Source: Magnolia sinica
Taxonomy: Eukaryota; Streptophyta; Magnoliopsida; Magnoliales; Magnoliaceae
DNA: 64,000 nt
Direction: 5' to 3'
Assembly (NCBI RefSeq): GCF_029962835.1
Contig: NC_080577.1
Location: forward strand, 32,842,501 to 32,906,500
Made by a program: the position numbers and the translations under genes. Positions 1 to 11,180 of this stretch are shown here, piece by piece. Position 1 is the first letter of the stretch. The number at the start of each line of letters is the position of its first letter. The notes below the pieces were generated by a model, which saw nothing but the letters and a program-made list of their open reading frames with translations, had not been told where the DNA came from and did not search any database.

Positions 1-810
1 AGTTTGGATAGAAGTCCTTTGTGATGGACCCCTTAGCCTGTGATACTACGTACTATTATCCCGACTTCACACTCTAGCATGGTCATTCCATTCGCATTGC
101 ATATTGCATTACATCCGCGGCATATGGCATTTTGGGTCACTGTGTTTCTGCATCTATATGGTCTAGAAACGGCTGACGGTATTCGTGAACTCATCAGAAA
201 TTATATATTACACTACATCCTCGGCATTTGATATTTGACTCTTTATGACTCCTTATTTGCATGGCTAATTTGTATTGCATACTCTGATATTGTTTGACTC
301 ATGGACTTGTTAGTATTTCCGCTTACTCAGATATCATATGATTCATGATCTTACCGGCATTTCTGACATTGTATAATTATGACGTTGTATTTATGTGCTT
401 GGCACTTATCTTCCACACACACTTTTACCACCCTTTAAGCTTTCTATAAGCTTATGCACGATAAATGCGTGTAGGTGACGTTGGTCGCAATGGCGTTGAG
501 CTTGGAGCGTACAGCTGTCTTCCAGAGCTTTGATTTTATTTTGACATATGTATTTTCCTTTTCAGCATTGTATTCAAAGTTTATATTAGTGGATATGTGA
601 TGATGATATTGCTTTTGTGATTTAGGTAAACTTGTGGTTATGCTTCTTACAAGATAAATGTATGTTGAAAAATTTCCCTTGTAGGATCCCAGGATCGGGA
701 CCTGGCATATAGGCGCTAGGAGCCGAGAATGGGGTACTACAGAGGTTGTCGGCACCGGATTCGGCGATTGGGATTCCTGTGAATCCGATTTCCAGGTTTG
801 GGGCGTGACA
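1..810 (+). repeat. Right-hand part of a probable Ty3/gypsy LTR, cut by the window edge
   Basis: The segment ends with TTTGGGGCGTGACA, a terminus typical of plant gypsy LTRs, so position 810 is taken as the LTR end (CA). No coding sequence is visible. The left end lies outside the window, so this could be a 3' LTR or a solo LTR. The family is inferred from the end sequence alone. Confidence 0.4.
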
Positions 811-1710
811 CCATAAATTTCATCTATATTAGAATGGTAGAAACAGGATGAGGACAGAGATGGCCCTGTAACCCTTCACATAACACAAAGTAGATACAAG
901 ATGCTGCTGACTTTTTCTTGAACTCTAGGAACATAAAACAACGATGTGTCCAGGAAAGGCCGAGCCCATGTCTCATGCGTTAATGGTTCAGAAAGACCAT
1001 TTAAAGGGTGGTTAGGAATTCATTTGTGAAAAAACTGTTCCATTGAATGAAAGCACTCTGCGATATAATGGGCTTCAAAACCACCATCAGGAGAATGAAA
1101 CCCCTGTTTCGATACCCCATTTCACATAACCCTTTTTGGTATAATATGCATGCCAATAATGTCCAGTGAGAACGAGAGGGGCCCGACACGGGTGTGTCCT
1201 TCACCATAGAAAGCCAGATCTACCACTAAACCCTAAAAAAGGAGAAATTGGGGAAGACAACATTGACTCAAAGAAATTACATGCTGCACATACCTGTCAT
1301 TACCAACCCAGGAGCAATCTGTAGTGACCTTACCTTCTCCACTACAAATACATAGCTACAAGGAAGAGACGATATCATCTCTATATAGGCGATGATGGAT
1401 CGCTTATAGAAGACGCGACCGGATGCTGGTCGTCTTCTTCAGGTACGACTTGCTGCGACGGAGAGAAATGAAAAGACACCATTTTCAAATCGCCTCTAAA
1501 TCCCTTGCTAGATTTGGTGGATGGGCTCGAGGAAAAAGATGGACGCCTGGGTTATTCCTTCTTTGGACGTACGAGTCCGTCTAAAACCCATGAGATATGG
1601 CGGTTTGCCTTAAAACTGCGTGCCCAAACGCGCGCATGGGATCGAGCGGTGGGATTACGTGATCCCATCCATTCAAAACCCATCTAATCCGTTCGTCCAA
1701 ACGGGCCCTT
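811..1710. other. Spacer without recognised gene
   Basis: There is no recognisable protein on either strand. A minus-strand frame at 1001-1207 has no family resemblance and no clear exon borders. From about 1590 the sequence becomes GGGATTA/TCCCAT-rich and ends in CCAAACGGGCCCTTA, which looks like the right terminus of a Harbinger-like MITE whose left end I could not place. Confidence 0.3.
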
Positions 1711-2141
1711 AGGGGCATTTGGCGCATGGTATTCGATGGGATTAAGTGGGATGGAATCGCATTTGGTCCCGTCCAAATTGGTCGGACATTTGAAGAGGAT
1801 GGGAAATGTTGGGATTAAGTGGGGCGGAATTGCATTTGATCCCATTTGGGATTTCCATGGATTTAGAATCCACTACACACGTGGGCCCCACATTGATGCA
1901 TGTGTTTATCCATGCTATCATATACAACCTTTACATGTGACAATCTGGTTATATATGTTTACAAGTGATTGACATTCGCTATGAATCTGGTTATATATGT
2001 GTAGCAAGAATTTTATCCCAAACATAGGATTGGATGGGCAAAATACCATGGTATTTTCAGACATGCAATCATTGTGCAATAATGGTGTTAATCCCATCTA
2101 ATACAATTCAATACCATTTAATCCCATGGACCGAACACCCT
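1711..2141. mobile_element. Probable TIR MITE
   Basis: The left end (AGGGGCATTTGGCGCATGG) and the reverse complement of the right end (AGGGTGTTCGGTCCATGG) are similar. The interior carries inverted runs of GATGGGATTAA and TTAATCCCAT. No clear target-site duplication was found, so the borders are tentative. Confidence 0.3.
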
Positions 2142-2480
2142 ATGTGCAAGATGTGTGGGGCCTACCATGATGTCCGTTCGGCGTCCACTCTAACTATCAA
2201 CTTTTCCGGATCATTTTAGGATGTGGGCCCAGACATGAAGCTAATCCAAAACTCAAATTGGCCATTGCACAGGAAGCTATGAGGATTGAACATCCACCAT
2301 TAAAACCCTATTGGCCCCAACAAAAGTTTGGGAGCAGGCTGATATTTATGTTTTCCCTTCATCCTAGTGAGAATCACCTTACATATGGTTCATATTAGAA
2401 AATAAAAGAGGCCATGGCCCCACAAAGGTTTCAGCGGTGGACGTTTCCCTCCCCACTGTTTAAAATAATGTATTCACTTA
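2142..2480. other. Spacer
   Basis: No coding sequence. Part of it (about 2225-2340) contains foldback-family words such as CCAAAACTCAAATTGGCC and CATCCACCATTAAAA, suggesting a decayed fragment of that repeat. Confidence 0.3.
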
Positions 2481-2887
2481 GGGCCTGTTTGGCCGGGCAC
2501 ATTGGATGGGATTGGATGGTATTATAGTGGATTACACGGATTTCAAGGTAATGATAATTGCGTCAGTGGATTGGTGCAAGATCTATGGGATTGCTATATC
2601 GGGTCCGTTTGGCACGCCCGGCCAATCCCGAGATTAAACCTTCCAATCCCTTTCAATCCCTCGAACCAAACACGTCCCAAGCAATTTTGAAGGTATTAGG
2701 GTGGATTGGATGGGATTTAAAGGTAATGATGGTGATGTCAGTGGATTGTCTTAAGATCCATGGGATTACTATATCCCGGGATCAGGATCCCATATCTGTT
2801 TGGCACGCCTGGCCAATCCCAGGATCTATCTTCCAATCCCTTCTAATCCCTTCCAATCCCATCCAATCTGCCCAGCCAAACAGGCCC
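2481..2887. mobile_element. Harbinger-like MITE with 3-bp TTA duplication, internally dimeric
   Basis: Terminal inverted repeats GGGCCTGTTTGGCCGGGC (left) and GCCCAGCCAAACAGGCCC (right) match at 17 of 18 positions. The trinucleotide TTA flanks both ends (2478-2480 and 2888-2890), as expected for PIF/Harbinger elements. The interior repeats once with a period near 175 bp: GGTAATGAT starts at 2547 and at 2722, each time followed by GTCAGTGGATTG and later by TTTGGCACGCC. Open frames inside it are by-products of the repeat. Confidence 0.75.
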
Positions 2888-2890
2888 TTA

Positions 2891-3304
2891 GGTCGTTGAT
2901 TTGACTCATTTTTGTTCTCCATCCTAACATGAGCTGGGGAATTAATAAACGAAGTGAATTTCATGCAGGCATTACAATGGACCCCCAACAGAACTTTGGA
3001 TCATATAGGGCCCATCACGATTTGTGTATTACATCCAATCCGTCCATTATTATTATTGCCTTGATTTTTTCCTTTAACCCAAAAATCAGGAAAATCTGAA
3101 AATTAGGTACCCCACAACACCAATTTAGACAATTTTATTTTGTAGTGTATGTGTCATGACTATTCCTTTTAGTGTAGCCCATGGCCCACCTAACTAATAT
3201 AATGGGTTGATTTTTATTTTAGCCAATAATCTTGGTCATGTGACCCATAAAACTAGATTGGATGGCGATACAATCGACGGTGGGCTTCAACAAATAATAA
3301 TAAT
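2891..3304. other. Spacer
   Basis: AT-rich sequence with isolated foldback-family words (for example ATAGGGCCCATCACGA near 3005 and TAGCCCATGGCCCACC near 3175). No gene is seen. Confidence 0.3.
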
Positions 3305-3312
3305 TTTTTAAT

Positions 3313-4015
3313 TAGAGGTGGGCAGGATCCGACTCGACTAAATTGGTCAGATCCAACTCGACCTGAACCGAAAGCCAGGGTTGGGTTGGATCGAGTAGAC
3401 CCACTCGGATTTGAAGCCTAACCGAGTTGAGTTCGGGTCATGTAGCAACTCGATCTAATCCGATCCGGAATCGGGTACTATAAAGTCAATTTTTTTTCCT
3501 TTTTTTCTTTTAACCTTTACCACTCATCTACCCTAACCCTAATCCTACCCGAGCCGACGCCACACCAAACTCGATCGGAATCCAGGCCAGTCAGCAGTCC
3601 AACACCCTATCTTTACCGGTCATCCTCATCCATCCATCAGGTAGGTTATTTTTATATGTTTTTTATTTTTTATTTTTTATTCGAGCTCGGGACCTCGAGT
3701 GTATCCGTGTAGGCCACCGGTGGCCCGCCCTGGCTCGGGACCTCGAGTGCAGTCGTGTAGGCCGCTAGTGGCCCGCCCTAGATCGGGATGGACACGGATT
3801 AGCTACTAAACACGAATTGTACCCAACTCAATCCGAATTGTGCCCAACTTGATCCAAATCGGTTCGAGTTAGGCCAGCTAAGAATTGGTTCGGATTAAGT
3901 CAGCCCTACTAGACTCCGTCCCAAGTCGGATCAAGTTCAGGTCATGTAGTTGGCAAAACCGGATCGAGTTGAGTTGGACCTAACTCGGTCCGACTCGACT
4001 CGATGCCCATCTCTA
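3313..4015. mobile_element. hAT-like non-autonomous element with 8-bp target-site duplication
   Basis: The ends TAGAGGTGGGCA (3313-3324) and TGCCCATCTCTA (4004-4015) are inverted repeats with one mismatch. An identical 8-bp sequence TTTTTAAT flanks them (3305-3312 and 4016-4023), the duplication length of hAT elements. The interior is full of CGACTCG, CGAGTTG and related words and includes a direct repeat of GGGACCTCGAGTG. No transposase is present. Its right terminal region recurs near 7890-7930 and 52125-52166. Confidence 0.65.
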
Positions 4016-4178
4016 TTTTTAATGATGATTGCCTCCTTCCTACCTATTGCTTGTGGTGTGGCCCACCTCATCATTAGAATGACATTTTTTTGGGGAGTCC
4101 AATAGGCTTGATCAGGGGCATAATTTGATTGGTTTGGATGTCATATATGGTCCTTGGTACACTTACAAATATTTTGAA

Positions 4179-4309
4179 TAGGGGTGTCAATGGGCCGGTC
4201 TTAGGCTTGCAAAGAATTTTGAGTAGGATTGGCCCCGACAGACCCGCCCGAAACAGCAAAATCCGGGTCAGGGGGGACCTACCCCAGGCCTGGCCCGTTG
4301 ACAGCCCTA
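4179..4309. mobile_element. Small hAT-like MITE
   Basis: Ends are TAGGGGTGTCAA and TTGACAGCCCTA, inverted repeats with one mismatch. Flanks ATTTTGAA (4171-4178) and TTTTAGAA (4310-4317) agree at 6 of 8 positions, compatible with a decayed 8-bp duplication. It has no coding capacity. Confidence 0.5.
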
Positions 4310-5549
4310 TTTTAGAATCTCTTTTGGAGTTATGTGATACTCAAGCTGCATATGATGACTATTACATATATATTAAAATATTGTATACGTGACGTGTTCT
4401 AATCGGTGAAACAATCCTACTATTTGATCGGTGAAACCCACTGTCACCACTGTTGTCAGGTCACATTCTCAAAATCATATTGGTGAAACAATCCTATCCT
4501 TTAATTCATGGATACTTATTCGTGAAAATAGGACCATTGGATATTTTTCATTTGTTACCATCCAATAATTATCTACGAATCACATGGGTAATTAAATAAG
4601 CTTAATTTTGGTTATTATATATATAACCACCTTGTAAATGAACTTTTCACCTAATCACAATATATATGTCATTGTCTTATTTGTTAAATTATAAAAATTA
4701 GATATTCTTACTATTTAACCATTCAATAAGCAATAACATTGACCATCACACTCTTCCAATGTTAGGTTAGTATGTTGGATCAAGACATTGCTAGCGTGGA
4801 TTGCTTTGTCTCAAAAGTCTTTGACGTTTTGGAATGAGGAAGCAAATATGAAATTTAATAAATTAGTTGCAACAACTCACAATGGATTTATCATTGATTT
4901 TTGAGTGTAAGGGTAACTATATGGTAAAAGAGCCATAACAACATCAGCCAGATTTGACAAGCACTTGATTCATTTTGCAATTATTAATGGTTTGATGAAG
5001 AAGAGAATTTGAATCTCATGGAGCTATGATGCAAAGATTGGATACCCTCTATAACATAATAGACGGACATACTGAAAGAGAATCAAAATCGAAGGATGCC
5101 ATGTGAAAGGCTTCCAATTACCTTATGAGATGACTAAATTTAGTCATTTAAAAATAAATAAATAAATTCAGTTTAGGCTTTAACATATATGATTGAAGAT
5201 GAATATTTCATTATAAATTTTTTCTAAATGCATTTTTTAAAACTTATTTTGTATGTTGACCATTAAAGACTCATGTTTAAACTTTTTTAATTACTATTAA
5301 TGTAATGATAGTTTATGGTTAATTATTTACATTCAATACTTTTCTTTATAAAGGGCATTTGAATCCATGAGCTTACTTTTGTTGCCTATCTAATATTTGG
5401 TTTAATGTAAGGATCGACTTCGACTCTAAGCTTTATTGAGACAGGCCCACCCTAATGATTCATTTTAAATGAAGCTATTATATATATTATTTAAAATTTT
5501 TAGAAGTATTTTCTGCTCTAAATTGTATCTGCTGTGTATACTTCTTATA
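4310..5549. other. AT-rich spacer
   Basis: Long AT-rich stretch without recognisable gene, promoter or complete repeat. It contains the repeated phrase GGTGAAACAATCCTA (about 4406 and 4482). Confidence 0.3.
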
Positions 5550-5786
5550 GGTTGTAAACACTTTTTAAATTATTCAAATACATTTAAGTGTTTAAAGTGT
5601 TTAACTGCAACATTTTGCAACTTAAAGCCAAATAAGACATACCATAAACACTTTACACTCTAAAAGATTTTTTACAGGTTGTAAATGCTTGATAGGTTAT
5701 CCAAATACAAATAAAATTTTGAAGTATGTAACCGTAACATTTTACAACTTAAAGCTAAATAGGAAAAATTGTAAACACTTTACACT
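5550..5786. repeat. Two-copy tandem repeat, period about 127 bp
   Basis: A unit beginning GGTTGTAAA and ending TAAACACTTTACAC occurs at 5550-5659 and again, diverged, at 5677-5786. Both contain an ACATTTTNCAACTTAAAGC core. The frame at 5469-5663 is a product of this AT-rich sequence, not a gene. Confidence 0.5.
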
Positions 5787-6059
5787 TTTTTTTTTCTTTT
5801 TTCTTTTTTTTATTTTTTTTATTTTTTAAGGTATAAAATGTTTACAACTTCAAACTTTTACATGTATCCAAACAACTCAGAAATCTGGCTGGCGCACCAG
5901 TTTGGACTCGACTAAATTGGTCTGCATGAACGGCTAGGATCACCAAAAGGTAGGCTCACATCGTAGTTTACCGGCTAAGAAAAAGAATGCTTAGATAAGA
6001 GTCTACATGGACCCCATGTAGAACATATGGGTATATAGAAATCGGATTGTGTACTTAGT

Positions 6060-6535
6060 ACACTTTTACCGTGCTGAGTAAACTCTATTGGGCCCATTGT
6101 GAACACGTGGTTTGTCCATGCCATCCATCCGTTTTTCCAATTCATTTTATCAGTTGAGCCCAAAATTGAACTACATCCAAAGCTCAAGTGGACCACACCA
6201 CATGAGACTGTGAGAATAATGATTTCCACCATTGAAACATTCGTAGGGCCCACGATAATGTTTATTTGTCATCCAACCTTCTCATGAGATCACAAATATA
6301 TAGAAAAAGGTAAAAGACAAATATAAATCTTTTGCGGCCTCATGATTTTTCAACGATAGATGTTCAATTCACATTTTTTCTTTTGATGTGTGTCCACTTG
6401 AATATTGGATATGCTTCATTTTTTGGCTCAAGCCCTAAAATTATTTGATAAAATGGTTGGACATAGTGGATAATCTATATAAATCACGGCAGCCCCCATA
6501 GATTTTACTCATATTGAGTTTCTCAGTATGTAATC
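6060..6535. mobile_element. Foldback MULE-like element (family FB)
   Basis: The left arm (GGGCCCATTGTG, CCATCCATCCG, CAAGTGGACCACACCAC, TTTCCACCATTGAAAC) is mirrored by the right arm (TTTTCAACGATAGATG, GTCCACTTGAATATTGG, GCTCAAGCCCTAAAAT, GGTTGGACATAGTGG). The centre holds TTATTTGTCATCCAACC. This arm order recurs in more than a dozen places in the window. Confidence 0.55.
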
Positions 6536-6639
6536 CATGTCCATATGGATCCAACCTTGCAGTGTTTAAGGTAGTTCAACTTGACCGAACCAAATCCTTC
6601 AACAGGCGGCCAAGCGAGAAGTAAGGAAGAAAATAGAGC

Positions 6640-7284
6640 TGCGCACAAGACGAGTCAACTCGTCCGACCTGACTCGGGCCATGTCGAGTGTGTGTGTCGA
6701 TCTAAATAGAGTAGACTACGCTAAATCCAAACTCAAATCGAGTCAAGTCCGGGTCACCCTGTAACCCAACTCAACTCAACCTAAAATTTGACTTGGTACT
6801 GACTTGACTCTATTCGAAACCCAACTCGACTCGAGTTTGGGTAGTGTGTGTGTATAACCTAAATCTAATCTAACCTACCCTCCACACCCGCCCGACCTCG
6901 CTCCCTCCCTCATCTTTCTCCTCTCAACAAGGTAGCTCGGCCGCACGTCTCTACTAAGCAGCTTGTCTGTACCTACCTGGCCCAACCGCTCGTCATCGAC
7001 TCTCAACAACCACTTACCTATCCAAATCAACTAATTAAGGTAATTTTGTGTTCATGAATATTTATATAATTCTATTTAATGATTTTCATCTATTCTTATG
7101 AAATACATCATGGTAGAGTATTCTAATTTGGGAGTTTTGTGAAATTGAAGTTGGTTAGGATTGAATGAACAAATTAGAATGGGTTAGATGCTTGTATTTG
7201 GTTTGGGCTGGCTATGATGTGTTTGGATTGACTCGGGTTGAGCCATTTCTAAAACCAAAACATAAACCTAAACCTAAACTCTAA
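6640..7284. other. CGAGTCG-rich repeat fragment followed by AT-rich spacer
   Basis: 6640-6850 is dense in words such as GAGTCAACTCG and CAACTCGACTCGAG, as in the hAT-like element at 3313-4015, but no bordering repeats were found. The rest to 7284 has no recognisable gene. Confidence 0.3.
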
Positions 7285-7706
7285 GGGCCCGTTTGGCCTA
7301 GTGGATTGGAAGGGATTGAATGATATTAGGGTGGATGGCATGGATTTCAAGGTAATGATGGTGTTGTCGGTGGATTGTCTTAAGATCCAAGGGATTGCTA
7401 TATCCCGAGATTACTATACCGAGTCTGTTTGGCACGCCCGGCCAATCCCCGGATTAAACCTTCCTATCCCTTCCAATCCCTCAAACCAAATACGTCCCAG
7501 GCAAATTTGAAAAGATTAGGGTGGATTGGATGGGATTTAAAGGTAATGATGGTGTTGTCTATGAATTGCCTTAAGATCCATGGGATTGCTATATCTTGGG
7601 ATAAGATCGCTCAGTTGTTTGGTGCGCTCGGCCAATCTCAGGATTTAACTTGCAATCCCTTCCAATACCATCCAATCCCTTCCAATCCGCCCGGCCAAAT
7701 GGGCCC
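7285..7706. mobile_element. Harbinger-like MITE with 3-bp TAA duplication, internally dimeric
   Basis: Left end GGGCCCGTTTGGCC and right end GGCCAAATGGGCCC are inverted repeats with one mismatch, flanked by TAA on both sides (7282-7284 and 7707-7709). It is a second copy of the family at 2481-2887 and shares its dimeric interior, here with a period near 191 bp (GGTAATGATGGTG at 7351 and 7542). The frames at 7301-7510 and 7429-7803 arise from this repeat. Confidence 0.75.
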
Positions 7707-7716
7707 TAAAGGTCGT

Positions 7717-7930
7717 CATGAAAAAAAGACGTCAAGTCAACCCGGTTCGGTGCTGACTCAAACTGACCCGGTCCGTGACCAGGTTGGACTCGGTCTAGGT
7801 TAGTCCAGGGCAGACCTGGACTCGGATCGGGTCAGGCACGCCGGAGTCGGTACCAAGTCAGGGCGAGTTCAGGACAAATCTATTTCGAGTGGGCCCTAAC
7901 TCGGTCTAACTGGACTCGATGCCAACTCCA
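7717..7930. repeat. Fragment of the CGACTCG-rich hAT-like family
   Basis: The right end (CTAACTCGGTCTAACTGG, then GACTCGATGCCAACTCCA) matches the termini at 4015 and 52166. The left end was not found. Confidence 0.35.
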
Positions 7931-8549
7931 GAAGAAAAGCACAGAGCAACAGTTCGCATTCAATGGGAAAAAGTAGTGGATAGGATCTTTCTACCTGAAG
8001 ATTTTCATACAGTGGGCCATCCGCAGGGAGTTCCATTGATAAATATAGGTGAGATTTTGATAATACCACTATATTTTGATGTTATTGCCTTAAATGTCAC
8101 GAGATCTCAAAGTCTCCACACTCTTAAATTTTCCATTATAAAAATCGCGTAATTACCACAATATTAACTGAAATTTTTTCTAATCTAAATTAACATTCCA
8201 TAATATGTTTATTTAAATTTTTTAAATAGTTTATTAATTAATAGCATTAATTTTTAATTTATATTTTTCATCAAGATTTTTCTATAATATCCTCAGAAAA
8301 ACCTCAAGAACTGAAAATCTATTGAGAAATTTCCGAACTGAGAAATTACCGTGGGACCTATCCAACGAATGATTTAGATCATCGAGTAATGAGTAGCTGC
8401 CCAAAGTACTGAACAAATCTTCGGCCCGAGCCTTGTCCACGACCCAAGAGAAGAAGGAAGAAGAGATTCTCAGGTAGAGAGGAGAAAGGGTTATTCCAGG
8501 CATTTTCAGCGAAATTAAGGGCATTTTGGTAAATTAAAGGACTTTTTGA
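7931..8549. other. Upstream region of the PPR gene
   Basis: 8100-8290 is strongly AT-rich; no convincing TATA element or transcript start can be singled out. There is no competing gene; the 8282-8524 minus-strand frame resembles nothing known to me. Confidence 0.3.
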
Positions 8550-10121
8550 ATGACAAAACCGTTTCTTTTAAGAAGCCAATCCAAGCTTTTAACTAACCGT
8601 TGCAGCCCCCTCCATCGATGCATGCAACAAGAGAAAGAAGGCTCTGTCGGGCCAGATGAGTTTGCTCTGGCCGATGCTCTGAAGACATCGGCAGCGCTCA
8701 GATCTTTAAACCATGGAAATCAAATTCATGCCATCATTGTCAAGTCGGGATTCTGCCGATTCACGGTCTTGATGACTGCTTTGATGGACCTCAACCTCAA
8801 GTGCAGCAGCTTACCAGACGCTCGGAGACTGTTTGATGAAATGTCCGACAGAGATGTGGTTTCATGGACTTCGATGATTGTAGGCTACGTACAGCACCAA
8901 CACTATGATGAATCTCTGGGTTTGTTTAAGAGCATGGTCGAAAGCGACACCAATCCAAATGGGTATTCGTTTTCCGGGGCATTGACTGCGTGTTCCCGTC
9001 TTCAAGCTTTAAGACAAGGCAAGCAGATCCATGCCCAAGTTGTAGTATCAGGTCTCTTGGTCCTTGAATCGATCCTGCAGAATAGTCTGCTTAGTATGTA
9101 TGTAAAATGCCAGAGCCTCTATTGTGCACAGATGTTGTTTGATTTAATGTCTGTCAAAGGTATAATCGCATGGAACGAGATGATTTCAGGCTATATGCAA
9201 TGCGGGCAGGGAGAGGAAGCTTTGGGGCTTTTGGCCTTGATGGTTTCCACAGGTATAAAACCAGATGACTTCTCATATGCTATCTGTACCAATGCTTGTG
9301 CTGCTTTGGCCTCACTGTCGCAAGGCTCTCAGATCCATGCATGCATTGTTAGGAATGGGTTCCAGTCGGATTTGGTAATAGGGAATGCTCTGGTTGACAT
9401 GTATGCCAAGTGCGGTTGTGTGGATTCCGCCAAGCTAGTCTTCAATCTGATGCCTTTCAAGGATGCAGTTCTATGGACTGCTGCAATTTCAGCATTTGGT
9501 AGATGCGGCCACGTCGAGGAGGCTATTGTGATGTTTGAACAGATGCGCAAGCTGAGGGTAAAGCCTGATAAGATTACCTATCTGGCAATGCTCTCTGCTT
9601 GCAGTCATGGAGGGCTAGTTGACTCGGGCTGGCATTATTTCAGATCAATGACTGAAGGAGACTTGATTCCTGCTGAACCAGAGCATTACGCATGCATGGT
9701 TGATATTCTCTGCCGAAGAGGCTGCTTGGCTCAGGCTCTTGAATTCATCAAACAGATGCCGCTGAAACCCAACATTCGCATATGGAGTTCATTCCTTAAT
9801 TCTAGTAAGATGCTTGGTGATGTTCGGCTAGCCGAATTTGCCGCTGCCAAGCTTCTTGAATTGGATCCAGAAAATCACAGCAACTACGTGATCCTATCAA
9901 ATATGTATGCTGCAGGGAATGACTGGAAAGAAACACTGAAAATCAGGGAGAAGATGAAGAGCGCTCACACCAAAAAAGAGCCTGGGTGCAGTTGGGTTGA
10001 GGTGAAAAATGGCATTCATGTCTTCCTTACAGCTGACCCATCTCATCCTGAGATGGGTGAGATTCTATGGACTCTGAATAGACTCAATACATGCTTGAAG
10101 GATGAAGAGCATTATAAATGA
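8550..10121 (+). CDS. Pentatricopeptide-repeat protein, PLS class, E subgroup
   Basis: An intact, intronless frame of 523 codons. PPR proteins of this type are nucleus-encoded, enter mitochondria or plastids and bind organelle RNA sequence-specifically, often for C-to-U editing. Repeats in order (residues): L 35-69, S 70-102, P 103-137 (starts VVSWTSMI), L 138-172, S 173-204, P 205-239 (IIAWNEMI), L 240-274, S 275-305 (VDMYAKCG), P 306-340 (AVLWTAAI), L 341-376, S 377-407. An E1/E2-like tail follows from about 408 (IRIWSSFLNS, then NYVILSNMYAAGNDW and KKEPGCSWVEV). There is no DYW deaminase domain. The first 24 residues are rich in R, K and S with no acidic residue, compatible with organelle import. 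A TGA codon lies directly before the ATG, so translation cannot start further upstream in this frame; the Met at residue 25 is the alternative. The N-terminal repeat array is shorter than in many relatives. The RNA target is unknown. Confidence 0.9.
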   Translation: MTKPFLLRSQSKLLTNRCSPLHRCMQQEKEGSVGPDEFALADALKTSAALRSLNHGNQIHAIIVKSGFCRFTVLMTALMDLNLKCSSLPDARRLFDEMSDRDVVSWTSMIVGYVQHQHYDESLGLFKSMVESDTNPNGYSFSGALTACSRLQALRQGKQIHAQVVVSGLLVLESILQNSLLSMYVKCQSLYCAQMLFDLMSVKGIIAWNEMISGYMQCGQGEEALGLLALMVSTGIKPDDFSYAICTNACAALASLSQGSQIHACIVRNGFQSDLVIGNALVDMYAKCGCVDSAKLVFNLMPFKDAVLWTAAISAFGRCGHVEEAIVMFEQMRKLRVKPDKITYLAMLSACSHGGLVDSGWHYFRSMTEGDLIPAEPEHYACMVDILCRRGCLAQALEFIKQMPLKPNIRIWSSFLNSSKMLGDVRLAEFAAAKLLELDPENHSNYVILSNMYAAGNDWKETLKIREKMKSAHTKKEPGCSWVEVKNGIHVFLTADPSHPEMGEILWTLNRLNTCLKDEEHYK

Positions 10122-10917
10122 TGCTTGAGCCAAAAAAGATATACTATGCAATTCAGGTCAATTTGCCCAATTGGGCACTCGGCAAGGCGATCCAGACGGT
10201 TGATGAGATGGGCCCCACCATAAATCTACAATTTGAATATCTGGGAGAGATAGGAGGAAGTGATCAGTTAAAAAAAAGGCAATGAAACAATTATGCCAGA
10301 GTTGTGGGTGAAAAAGACCATTCCAGCTAACTACTTGCAATTCCTGTTTCCTTTTCCAATCTTTCAAATCACTGGAGAAAATATGCCCCAAAAAAAGGCT
10401 TAAATAAGCGGTCTTAAAATACAATTTAATTTACACTAGAATTACAATTGCAACCCCAGAATCTATTAACAGCCCATTTCCCAATTCCCGTGCAGAACAA
10501 GACAGCTGTTCCGAAATTTCCAGCATCCCTTTCACTCAAGATGCAGCAAAAACTGCTGACTGAACGGTTGAGGTGCACCAATCTGTCATCGATGGGAATC
10601 CCAGATGTTCTCACATCGCTATGAGATCATAATCATGCAAACTGTAGAGGCTCTTGCATAATCATGTGAACTGTCTGATAGGGGCAGGTCTTGAAGTGCC
10701 TGATGCGCAGACAATAAATTACAAGGATCTACAGCTGCTCATCATACTTTCATTGTCAAGTCAGGCGGCTTCCTGCATGATTTGGGATGGGAGAAGGAAC
10801 TCCAATCTGTGAACTACATTATTCCACTCTCATCTGAGCTAGAAGTAGAGGCATGACTTGAGAAGGCAGCCATTCTTCCTCCCTGGCTCTCACCCTCACC
10901 AAAGATGCTCAGTGCCC
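10122..10917. other. 3' flank of the PPR gene and spacer
   Basis: No gene is recognised. A possible poly(A) signal AATAAA lies at 10713-10718, nearly 600 bp past the stop codon, so its use by the PPR transcript is uncertain. Confidence 0.3.
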
Positions 10918-11180
10918 TCACTTGAATGAGAACACCCCAAAATCATCGTCTGTACCTGCTTCTTCCTTTTGCTTCCTCCCAACCTCCTTCATGCCTCTGC
11001 CTTGTAGCAGCATCTGCGATTCCAGGCCTCCTGTTTGCCCTTGAGAAAGTCCTCCTGTTGCAACTTGACATTCTTGCCTTCTACATGCTTCTGGCTCTGT
11101 CTTTGGCATTATTCTCAGATTCTACAGGGAGATCAGCATCAAGCTTCTGTCTCTTCCTACTTGAATTGGTCTGAAACATA
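10918..11180 (-). pseudogene. Possible exon remnants of an unidentified gene
   Basis: Read on the minus strand, a polypyrimidine stretch ending in TTTCAG precedes a basic segment (NSSRKRQKLDADLPVES), and another frame runs on to EAGTDDDFGVFSF. GC content is higher than in the flanks. The frames do not join without shifts and I do not recognise the family, so this may be a decayed gene or chance. Confidence 0.2.

Noticed and set aside
444-755. A 103-codon minus-strand frame
   Set aside because: It is inside the probable LTR end and has no recognisable domain.
7301-7803. Overlapping plus-strand frames rich in P, I and N
   Set aside because: They are generated by the dimeric Harbinger-like MITE at 7285-7706; the same holds for 2502-2988.
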